Shown here: positions 52,491 to 59,610 of the stretch, piece after piece
Layout: every line of letters starts with the position of its first letter
Numbering within the stretch: position 1 is the stretch's first letter
From: Pyxidicoccus parkwaysis
GTDB lineage: Bacteria; Myxococcota; Myxococcia; Myxococcales; Myxococcaceae
Length of the DNA stretch: 64,000 nucleotides
Reading direction: 5' to 3'
NCBI RefSeq assembly: GCF_017301735.1
Contig: NZ_CP071090.1
Location: forward strand, 3,400,001-3,464,000
Program-made: the position numbers and the translations under genes
Notes under the pieces: generated by a model
Databases searched by the model: none
What the model was told of the DNA's origin: nothing
What the model saw: only the letters and a program-made list of their open reading frames with translations

Positions 52491-52586
52491 AGCGGAGTGC
52501 CGGGCTGGAGGCCCGGCACGGGCTCGGAGGTCCGGGCTGGCGGCCCGGCACGGGAGCGGAGTACCGGGCTGGCGGCCCGGCACGGG
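52491..52586. repeat. Three tandem 32-bp hairpin repeats
   Basis: Three head-to-tail units of exactly 32 bp (52491-52522, 52523-52554, 52555-52586). Each holds a small hairpin of the type CCGGGC-TGGCG-GCCCGG (in the first, GCCGGGC-TGGAG-GCCCGGC), followed by ACGGG. The array lies between the end of the bactofilin-like gene and the start of the Sox-like operon, and could serve as terminator, messenger stabiliser or protein-binding repeat. Confidence 0.85.
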
Positions 52587-52590
52587 CCCG

Positions 52591-54120
52591 TCACACGGGC
52601 TGCTCGGTGGAGTGGATGACGGGCTCGGGCATGCCGCGCGGGCGGTAGCCGAAGCGGGTGCGGATGACCGCGCCCAGCGCCATCAGGCAGACGAAGAAGG
52701 AGACGATGGCGCCCAGCACGGGGATGGCCCCAATCACCATCAGCACCAGCAGGCCCACCGCCAGCACCACCGCCTGCGTCTTGCGTCCGCGCAGCAGCGG
52801 AAGGTGCATGCCCACCTCGCTCGCCACCGCCGCGTAGCCCAGGGCCGCGGCGAGGGGCGCCGCCATCCACAGCACCAGCGCCGCGGGGATGCCGATGATG
52901 GTGATGCACAGCACCACCGTCAGGGGAATCATCGCCAGCAGGCCGACGAAGCCGGTGAGCCCCGTCTGCACGGGCTTGCGGCGGACCTCGTCGCCGAGCT
53001 GCTTCATGCGCGCCGGGAAGAACATCTGCCCCAGGAAGCCCAGGCCGAAGAGCACCGCGAAGGTGAGGATGAAGCCGGCCAGCCCACCGCCGTCGTCGCG
53101 GTCGCCGTCGTCGTCATGGTTGTGGTGGTCGTGGCCCTCGTTGCGCGACTCGTGCATGCCGCGCTTGATTTCACCGGCCACCATGCGGCCGATGCCGGCG
53201 CCGCCGAACGTCTCCACGCTGCCCTCCACCTGGGCTCCGTCCGCGCGCTCCACCGTGCCGCCGAAGGAGGACACGTCGCCGTCCACCCGGGCATCCGGCC
53301 CGAGGATGACGTTGCCGCCGAAGGCGTGCGCGTCTCCCTCCACGTGGCCGTGAATCTCCAGGTTGCCGCCGAAGGCGACGGCGTCATCCTCCACGTGGCC
53401 CTTCACCAGCAGGTTGCCGCCGTAGACGACGGCGCTCTCCACGTTCTGCCCCTCCTTCACCTCGAGGGACTGGCCACGCGCCACCACGTCGCGGCCGCCG
53501 CGGCGGCTGCGCTTGACCTGATCGCGCGCCTTCTGCATCTGCTCGCGCATCTGCTCCCGCATCTCCTTGGCGTTCTCGCGCAGCTCCTCGGCGTTCGCGC
53601 GCATCTCCTCGGCATTGGCGCGTGCCTCCTCCGCCGTGTCGGAGTCGTCGTCGGACTCCGCGTCACCGGAAGCGGGCGGCACCGGAGGTGCGGGCGGCGC
53701 CGCAGGAGCGGCCACCTGCGCGGGGGCAGGCGGGGCCGGCGGCGCGGCGGGCGTGGCCTCACCCGAGGCGGCGGCGTCCTTCTCCTTCGCCGTCATGGGG
53801 CGCAGGGTGAAGATGGAGCCGTCCTGCTCCATGCGCAGCGAGTAGGCGCGGGACACGGTGCGCAGCGCCTGGGTGGCGGTGACGCCACGCAGGTGCACCT
53901 CGGCGGGCGTGTCCAGGTCGCCGGTGACGACGAGGTTGAGGCCACCCTTGTCGGCGATGGACTTCAGCGCGTCGCGCAGGCTGCCCCGGAAGCTGACGTC
54001 GATGGTGCGCTCCGCGGGTGCACTGGCGGCGGCCTGCGGGGCGTTGTCGCCCTCCGCTCCGAGCGCGAGGGGCGCGCCGAGCAGCAGAGCGGGAAGAAGG
54101 ATTCGGGGGGAGATCTTCAT
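52591..54120 (-). CDS. Exported/membrane protein: STN domain, coiled coil, bactofilin-like repeats, membrane domain
   Basis: 509 aa with a signal peptide (LLPALLLGAPLALGA). Residues 37-105 (ERTIDVSFRGSLRDALKSIA, then GVTATQALRTVSRAYSL) match the short STN domain of secretins and TonB receptors. A Pro/Ala linker follows, then a heptad coiled coil (EEMRANAEELRENAKEMREQ, about 165-190), then five or six beta-helix turns such as VAFGGNLEIHGHVEGDAH, a His/Asp-rich stretch (HDHHNHDDDGDRDD), and four hydrophobic segments (about 350-475). The combination is unusual. It is the third gene of an operon with an ECF sigma factor and its anti-sigma factor (7 bp after the latter), so it is probably the output or an envelope component of that stress system. 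Confidence 0.85.
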   Translation of the reverse strand: MKISPRILLPALLLGAPLALGAEGDNAPQAAASAPAERTIDVSFRGSLRDALKSIADKGGLNLVVTGDLDTPAEVHLRGVTATQALRTVSRAYSLRMEQDGSIFTLRPMTAKEKDAAASGEATPAAPPAPPAPAQVAAPAAPPAPPVPPASGDAESDDDSDTAEEARANAEEMRANAEELRENAKEMREQMREQMQKARDQVKRSRRGGRDVVARGQSLEVKEGQNVESAVVYGGNLLVKGHVEDDAVAFGGNLEIHGHVEGDAHAFGGNVILGPDARVDGDVSSFGGTVERADGAQVEGSVETFGGAGIGRMVAGEIKRGMHESRNEGHDHHNHDDDGDRDDGGGLAGFILTFAVLFGLGFLGQMFFPARMKQLGDEVRRKPVQTGLTGFVGLLAMIPLTVVLCITIIGIPAALVLWMAAPLAAALGYAAVASEVGMHLPLLRGRKTQAVVLAVGLLVLMVIGAIPVLGAIVSFFVCLMALGAVIRTRFGYRPRGMPEPVIHSTEQPV

Positions 54121-54127
54121 GGTTCGC

Positions 54128-54631
54128 TCAGGCTTCGGAGGGGGTGGGAACGTTGCCGGCGAGTCGCTTGAGGCCCAGCAGGGACGTGAGGAGGAGGAGG
54201 GCGAGGGTGATGGCCACCGCGAGACCGGCGGTGGACCACAACGCGTGGGCGCCGCTGAGGACGCCCTCGGCGAACAGCCTTCCTTCCACGATGAAGGAGG
54301 CGACGCCGGTACCCAGGCGGCCGAGCGCCTGGTCGTTCATCAGGAGGTAGCCCAGACCTCCCAACAAAGACGTGAGCAGGATGACGACGCCGGACCAGAC
54401 CTCGCGACGCTGGGGAATGGGCTCGGCGGCCACGCGGGCCATGACGCTCGCCACCAGCGTGGGCGGCGGAAGCGGGTCCGCCAGCCGGTACAAGTCGTTC
54501 TCCATCAGCCGGTGCTCTTCGAGGACGGCGCTGCACGCGTCGCACTCGGCGGCGTGGTCCAGCGCGGGGCCCTCGCCTTCCTCCAGCTCCGCGAAGAGGA
54601 CTTCCAGGTCCGGGCACGGGTGCGGAGTCAT
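54128..54631 (-). CDS. Membrane anti-sigma factor with zinc-binding N-terminus
   Basis: 167 aa. The N-terminal anti-sigma zinc finger has H26-x3-C30-x2-C33 (HAAECDACS). Two to three transmembrane segments follow (WSGVVILLTSLLGGLGYLLM and a C-terminal LAVAITLALLLLTSLLGL). It should hold the adjacent ECF sigma factor at the inner membrane until a signal releases it. It overlaps the sigma gene by 4 nt (ATGA), as expected for such a pair. A release mechanism, by proteolysis or by a redox change at the cysteines, cannot be decided from sequence. Confidence 0.92.
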   Translation of the reverse strand: MTPHPCPDLEVLFAELEEGEGPALDHAAECDACSAVLEEHRLMENDLYRLADPLPPPTLVASVMARVAAEPIPQRREVWSGVVILLTSLLGGLGYLLMNDQALGRLGTGVASFIVEGRLFAEGVLSGAHALWSTAGLAVAITLALLLLTSLLGLKRLAGNVPTPSEA

Positions 54632-55269
54632 CGGGCGGCCTCCTCGGGCGCGGCGGGGGGAGTCATCTTCTTGCGAAGCTTCTCACGGGCGCGGAACAGC
54701 CGCGCCATGATGGTGCCCGGAGCGCAGCCCATGACCTGGGCAATCTCCTTCGTCGTGCGCTTCTGGACGTAGTAGAGCGCGAGCACTTCCCGGTCCTCGG
54801 CGGACAGGGTGGACATCGCCTCCTCGAGGGACTGACGCTCCTCGGTGGCGATGGCGCGGTCCTCCTGCGACGCATCGCCGCTGGGGAGGACCTCCTTCAT
54901 GGGCTCCAGCTCCTCCGTCTTCACCTTGGTGCGGCGGCGGAGCAGGTCCAGGCAGAGGTTGCGCGTAATCGCCAGCACCCAGAGGTCGAACGGGCGCGAG
55001 TCGTCGTAGCGGTGGAGGTTCTGGTAGGCGCGCAACAGCGCCTCCTGGGCCACCTCCGCGGCCTCGGCCTCACGCTGGAGCAGGCGGAGCGCCAGGCCGT
55101 ACACCGGGCGCTGCACGCTGCGAACGAGGGACTCGAAGGCGGACGGGTCGCCGCGGCGAGCGGCCTGGACATCCGCCTTCCAGGGGAGCGGGGGAGCCTC
55201 CTCAGCCATCAGCATCCCGATGGCATGGGCGAGCGACCCGGGCACGTCGTCGAGGGCAAGAGCGTTCAC
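54628..55269 (-). CDS. ECF-family RNA polymerase sigma factor
   Basis: 213 aa. Sigma region 2 is RRGDPSAFESLVRSVQRPVYGLALRLL (quoted in part), with the DxRPFDLWVLAITRNLCLDLLRRR recognition helix for the -10 element, and region 4 is LSAEDREVLALYYVQKRTTKEIAQ followed by GTIMARLFRAREKL for the -35 element. The GTG start at 55269 is the only good one that includes the N-terminal helix. First gene of the operon with its anti-sigma and the STN/bactofilin-like gene. Such factors usually autoregulate; I could not identify a clear promoter motif pair in the 51-bp upstream gap. Confidence 0.95.
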   Translation of the reverse strand: MNALALDDVPGSLAHAIGMLMAEEAPPLPWKADVQAARRGDPSAFESLVRSVQRPVYGLALRLLQREAEAAEVAQEALLRAYQNLHRYDDSRPFDLWVLAITRNLCLDLLRRRTKVKTEELEPMKEVLPSGDASQEDRAIATEERQSLEEAMSTLSAEDREVLALYYVQKRTTKEIAQVMGCAPGTIMARLFRAREKLRKKMTPPAAPEEAAR

Positions 55270-55320
55270 GCCTTGGACTACGGCGCCCCCGCCCGCCCAT
55301 TGCGTGCGATTGTGACATCT

Positions 55321-56850
55321 CTATTTCTTCCGTGATTTCGAGGCCTTGGCCGCCCGCTTGGCCTCGGTTTCAGATCGCGCCACTTCCCGTGCGGCTTTCC
55401 GGCGGCGCTGCCGCTCGCGGAAGCCCAGGGGCTCGGCGGGGGCCTCCTTGGGCTCGGCCGCCTGCTTCTGGCCGGCCAGGGTGCGGTGGCGGGACGGGGT
55501 CTCCGGGGCGCGCTCCTCGCGGCCGGCGGACGGGCGGCGGCGGGAGTCCGACGGGGCCCGGGCGCCACGCTCCTCACGGCCCGCGGGAGCGCCGCGGCGC
55601 TCGCGGTCCGCTCCGGCCTGCTCCATCTCCACGAAGCGCGGGCGCTGGCTGGCGCGGATGACCTCCGGGGTGTCCTCGGCGTACTCGAAGTGGAAGAGGC
55701 GCTTGATGACGAGCGTGGCGTACGCGCCGGGGGGCAGGGTGAAGGCGACGTTGACCTTCACGTTGCCCCGGTTGAGCTCGTCGTCCTGCGTGCGGCCGAT
55801 GACGAGCTTGTGCGGGAAGACGAGCAGCGGCCGCTCCTCGTGCTTGAAGAAGAGCCGGCGCGGCTCCTCCTCGATGCGCAGGTCGGAGAGCTTGAGCTTC
55901 TCCTTGCCCAGCACCCACTTCACGGCCTCTTCGACCTTGGGGTCCGTGAAGGTGGAGTCCGGCGCGAGCAGCGGGAAGGTGGCGTCGCGCAGGGTGCGCA
56001 GCACCTCCGCGCTGGCGTCGCGGTGGAACAGCAGCGTGCCGGCCTGGTAGCGCAGGGGGAACAGGTGCTCGCGCGGCAGTAGCAACTGGAGGTAGCGCCG
56101 CACGCCCTCGTTCCAGAGGTAGCTCTGGTACGTGAAGAGCAGCATCGCCCGGTAGTCCGAGTCGATCTGCATGAAGGCGCGCACGAAGTCCTTCGGCTCC
56201 TCGCGCAGGGACTTGAGGATGCGGTGGTATTTGCGCGTGCCCTCGTAGGGGACGCGCGCGTTCCACTGGCCCCAGTTGTCGCGCCAGAAGGCCTTCACCT
56301 TGGCGTCCTCGGTGCGGTCCAATTCCGAGGGCGCGGCGAGGTAGTTGTGCAGGGCCGCCTCGAAGTCGCCGCGGATGAGGTCCTTGGCGATGAAGCCCTG
56401 GCCGTGCTTCAGCGAGCCGAAGCGCTGGCTGTCGAAGTAGTTCACCACGCCCAGGCGGTTGACCTCGGCGGTGGCGACGTTGAGGGGCCCCAGCGACCCG
56501 GTGCTCAGCGAGCGCACGGTGACGGAGAAGCGGTTGGAGGTGATGTTGGCGGCAGACAGGGGCTTGTCCGTGCGGCCCAGGTACTTCAGGCGCAGGTCGG
56601 GCTCCTGCATGTCCACGTCGGCGCCGTCCACGGCGATGATCTGCTCGGTGCGGCCCTGCTTGTCCTTGAGGCCGCAGTAGCTGATGGCGCCGGGCTTGAG
56701 GCCGAAGGCGTCCCGCAGCCGGGCCACCGCGTCGAAGGTGGACAGCTTCTGCTTGTCCATGAGGTAGACGCGGTGACGTCCCGTGTCGACCTCGTCGAAA
56801 CGGTAGGACTCCTTGACGGAGAAGTCTTCGGGCTTCTGTTTGATTCTCAC
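55321..56850 (-). CDS. truD: tRNA pseudouridine(13) synthase TruD with basic C-terminal extension
   Basis: 509 aa. The N-terminal 390 residues are TruD: IKQKPEDFSVKE at the start, catalytic D63 in GLKDKQGRT, then ITSNRFSVTVR, NYFDSQRFGS and FTYQSYLWNEGVRRYL. TruD converts U13 in tRNA(Glu) to pseudouridine. The last ~110 residues are a charged, disordered tail (GREERGARAPSDSRRRP, then ERQRRRKAAREVARS) absent from E. coli TruD (349 aa), perhaps for RNA binding. The GTG at 56850 has AAGGGGGG upstream; the larger open frame upstream is non-coding. It ends 51 bp from the sigma-factor start and is not in that operon. Confidence 0.95.
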   Translation of the reverse strand: MRIKQKPEDFSVKESYRFDEVDTGRHRVYLMDKQKLSTFDAVARLRDAFGLKPGAISYCGLKDKQGRTEQIIAVDGADVDMQEPDLRLKYLGRTDKPLSAANITSNRFSVTVRSLSTGSLGPLNVATAEVNRLGVVNYFDSQRFGSLKHGQGFIAKDLIRGDFEAALHNYLAAPSELDRTEDAKVKAFWRDNWGQWNARVPYEGTRKYHRILKSLREEPKDFVRAFMQIDSDYRAMLLFTYQSYLWNEGVRRYLQLLLPREHLFPLRYQAGTLLFHRDASAEVLRTLRDATFPLLAPDSTFTDPKVEEAVKWVLGKEKLKLSDLRIEEEPRRLFFKHEERPLLVFPHKLVIGRTQDDELNRGNVKVNVAFTLPPGAYATLVIKRLFHFEYAEDTPEVIRASQRPRFVEMEQAGADRERRGAPAGREERGARAPSDSRRRPSAGREERAPETPSRHRTLAGQKQAAEPKEAPAEPLGFRERQRRRKAAREVARSETEAKRAAKASKSRKK

Positions 56851-56919
56851 GGGGCCCCCCTTAGCAGCGTGGGCCCCCGGATTGAAGCCCGAGCGCCAGG
56901 AAGGGTTAACGTCGGGCCC

Positions 56920-57816
56920 ATGCGGCTTCTTCCCGTCCTGATTCCCGTCCTGGCCCTGGCCCCCGGCTGTGCCACCACGCTGTCCACCATGCAGACCGCC
57001 CGCACGCTGGAGCCGGGGCAGGTACAGGTGACGGGGGGCGTGGGCGTCTTCGCCCCCGTGGGCAACCTCATCCGGGTGGTGGACACCGGCATCGACCAGG
57101 GCGAGGAGGCCCGGGACGCGGTGGACGAGGACCGTCCGTACGAGCTCAGCGAGGAGGCCCAGCAGAAGCTCCTCACCGCCGGGGTGGCGCTGATGGTGGC
57201 CCCGCCGGGCGCCAACCCGGAACTGATGGTCCGGGTGGGGGTGGTGGACCGGGTGGACGTGGGCGTGCGTTACAGCGGCATCTCCCTGCGGGTGGACGGC
57301 AAGGTGCTGCTCGCCCACGGCGGGGAGGGGGGCCGCAGCTACGACGTGGCCCTGGGCCTGGGGGCGGCGCGACACTTCTTCTCCAGCCCGGTGTTGGACG
57401 TGCTGGAAGTGGTGGAGATGGGTGACTTCAGCCGCTACGACGTGGAGGTGCCCCTGTACGTCAGCGCGGACTTCGGGGACGTCTTCAAGCTCTATGGTGC
57501 GCCGAAGTACGTCTACAGTCACACCCGGATGGACCCGCGGCTGGTGGACTACTCGAAGGAGGGCAAGCCGGTGAGCGGCTTCGACGCGACGCTTCCTGCC
57601 ACGGTGAACAGCCACTTCATCGGCAGCACGGTGGGGATGGCCCTGGGCTACCGGTACGTCTACCTCTTCGCCGAGCTGACGGGCGGCTATGTGAGCTGCA
57701 AGCCCAACCTGTTCGGTGTGGAGCGGCAACTGGGTGGCGTCACGTTCTACCCGGCCTTCGGGGTGGCCCTCCGGACGGGGGCCCCGGAGCGGGAGCGGAC
57801 GGGCCATGGCCGCTGA
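56920..57816 (+). CDS. Lipoprotein, possibly outer-membrane beta-barrel-like
   Basis: 298 aa. Signal peptide with lipobox LALAPGC (Cys17). The remainder is strand-rich with repeating patterns such as VQVTGGVGVFAPVGN, VDVGVRYSGISLRVDGKVLL and YRYVYLFAELTGGYVSC, in the style of an outer-membrane barrel or surface lipoprotein. No family is recognised; similar proteins in myxobacteria are annotated as hypothetical. Divergent from truD, with 69 bp between the starts. It ends 129 bp before the cyclase gene. Confidence 0.75.
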   Translation: MRLLPVLIPVLALAPGCATTLSTMQTARTLEPGQVQVTGGVGVFAPVGNLIRVVDTGIDQGEEARDAVDEDRPYELSEEAQQKLLTAGVALMVAPPGANPELMVRVGVVDRVDVGVRYSGISLRVDGKVLLAHGGEGGRSYDVALGLGAARHFFSSPVLDVLEVVEMGDFSRYDVEVPLYVSADFGDVFKLYGAPKYVYSHTRMDPRLVDYSKEGKPVSGFDATLPATVNSHFIGSTVGMALGYRYVYLFAELTGGYVSCKPNLFGVERQLGGVTFYPAFGVALRTGAPERERTGHGR

Positions 57817-57945
57817 GCGGGAAACGGGGATGGATGCTGACCGGCCGTGCAGTCTTCCGGACGTCGGCCGGGGAGGGGGGACGGCGTCGAGCGTTCCCCG
57901 GATTCGGGTGGCTCTGGTACTGTCCGCGCCGGTGAGGATTCGCGC

Positions 57946-59610
57946 GTGACCCAGGCCCCCGCCCCATTCGCCCAGAAACCCGGGCAGCAGATTCGCGGAC
58001 CCCGGCTGACCGGGCGCTTCGCGGATGGCAGCCTGGGTGAGTTCCCCTTGGGACCGACGACGTCTCTCGGCCGGCATCCGTCCAACACGCTGCGCCTGGT
58101 GGACCGCGAGGTCTCCAAGGAGCACGCCATCATCGAGCGTGTGGGCAAGGACTTCGTCCTCAAGGACCTGGGCTCGTCCAACGGCACGTTCGTCAACGGC
58201 CGGCGCGTGAAGGAGTTGAAGCTGCGGGACGGGGACGAGATTGCCCTCGGCTCCTCGCGGCTCATCTTCCACAGCGGCGAGCCCGCGGTGAATCACAGCG
58301 CGCCCACCGCGCCCGGCGTGACGGTGGTGGCGCAGTCCGTGTCCATGCCCGCCTTCCTGGCGCAGATGGACCAGGTGCCGCAGAACTTCCGTCCCGTGGA
58401 GATGGTGACGGACCTGGAGGCGCTGAAGCGCGACTACGAGAAGCTGCGCATCGCCCACGAGTTCCACCGCGAGGTGAGCCTCCAGGGCAACCAGACGGGC
58501 CTGTTCGAGCAGATTCTCAAGGTGGCCTTCAAGCTGCTGGCCGCGGACCACGGCGTCATCCTGAAGGTGGCGGACGACGGGCAGTTCATCCCCGCGGCGG
58601 TGCACCACCGCACGGGCAAGGCCGTCAACGTCATGCTGTCCGACACCGTGCTCAAGCGCGTGGTGGAGACGCGCAAGGCGGTGCTGACGGCGGACGCCAT
58701 CATCGACGAGCGCTTCTCCGCGGCGGAGAGCATCGTCGCCCAGGGCATCCGCTCCGCCATGGCGGTGCCGCTGATGGTGAAGGAGAAGATCCAGGCGGTG
58801 CTCTTCCTGGACAGCCGGCAGCAGATCAACGCCTTCTCGGAGAAGGACCTCGCCATCCTCTCCGGCATCGCCTCGCAGGCGGGCATCGCGCTGGAGAACT
58901 CGGCGCTGGCCGAGCAGATTCGCGCCGAGGCCGTCACGCGCGCGGAGCTCAGCCGCTTCTTGTCCAAGGCGGTGGCGGACGCGGTGATTGCGGGCGAGGC
59001 CGAAGATTTGGCCCAGAGCCGGCTGGCCGAGGTGAGCTGCCTCTTCGCGGACATCCGCGGCTTCACGACGATTTCGGAGAACGAGTCGCCGCAGGAAGTG
59101 GTGAACATGCTCAACAGCTTCTTCTCGGCGATGGCGGACGTGGTGTTCCGCTACGAGGGGAACCTGGACAAGTTCATCGGCGACTGCGTCATGGCCGTGT
59201 GGGGCCCGCCGCTGTCGCACCCGGACGACGCGGCGCGGGCGCTGCGCGCGGCGCTGGAGATGCAGGACGCGGTGGAGGCCATCAACCGCCAGCGCGCGTC
59301 CGACGGCAAGAAGCCCATTGAAGTGGGCATCGGCGTGAACACCGGCCAGGCGGTTGTCGGTTACATGGGCAGCGCCGAGCGGCACGAGTTCACCGCCATC
59401 GGCGACACGGTGAACACGGCGTCGCGCCTGTGCGGCCTGGCCAAGAGCGGCGAGGTGCTGGCCTCGGAGTCCACGGTGCGCAAGGCGGGACACGGCTTCG
59501 ACGTGGAGGGTCTGCCGGCGATGCAGGTGAAGGGGAAGGAGAAGGCCGTCCCGACGTACCGCGTCCACGGCGTGGAATACACCACGGCCGCTTCCCCGCG
59601 CCGCGCATGA
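57946..59610 (+). CDS. Adenylate/guanylate cyclase with FHA and GAF domains (CyaB-like)
   Basis: 554 aa, soluble. An FHA domain comes first (LGRHPSNTLRL, EVSKEHAII, LGSSNGTFVNGRRV, about 35-115), which binds phosphothreonine. A GAF domain follows (about 185-330, SAMAVPLMVKEKIQAVLFLD). The class III cyclase domain is at about 360-540: LFADIRGFTTISE with the first metal Asp, GDCVMAVWG, and IGVNTGQAVVGYMGS. It resembles stress-related cyclases of Myxococcus. The GTG at 57946 has GAGG upstream, 8 nt away. The last codons overlap the start of the kinase gene by 4 nt (ATGA); the FHA domain may read phosphorylated residues on that kinase. Confidence 0.93.
   Translation: MTQAPAPFAQKPGQQIRGPRLTGRFADGSLGEFPLGPTTSLGRHPSNTLRLVDREVSKEHAIIERVGKDFVLKDLGSSNGTFVNGRRVKELKLRDGDEIALGSSRLIFHSGEPAVNHSAPTAPGVTVVAQSVSMPAFLAQMDQVPQNFRPVEMVTDLEALKRDYEKLRIAHEFHREVSLQGNQTGLFEQILKVAFKLLAADHGVILKVADDGQFIPAAVHHRTGKAVNVMLSDTVLKRVVETRKAVLTADAIIDERFSAAESIVAQGIRSAMAVPLMVKEKIQAVLFLDSRQQINAFSEKDLAILSGIASQAGIALENSALAEQIRAEAVTRAELSRFLSKAVADAVIAGEAEDLAQSRLAEVSCLFADIRGFTTISENESPQEVVNMLNSFFSAMADVVFRYEGNLDKFIGDCVMAVWGPPLSHPDDAARALRAALEMQDAVEAINRQRASDGKKPIEVGIGVNTGQAVVGYMGSAERHEFTAIGDTVNTASRLCGLAKSGEVLASESTVRKAGHGFDVEGLPAMQVKGKEKAVPTYRVHGVEYTTAASPRRA

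Noticed and set aside
52491..52586. Possible CRISPR array
   Set aside because: Units are directly abutting with no unique spacers, and no cas gene is present.
55270..55320. ECF promoter motif TGTCACA (revcomp at 55311-55317) before the sigma-factor gene
   Set aside because: The -35-like heptamer is present but no matching -10 element is visible at the usual distance.
57817..59568. Upstream part of the long minus-strand open frame containing truD
   Set aside because: TruD homology begins at the GTG at 56850; the rest overlaps the lipoprotein and cyclase genes and has no recognisable motif.
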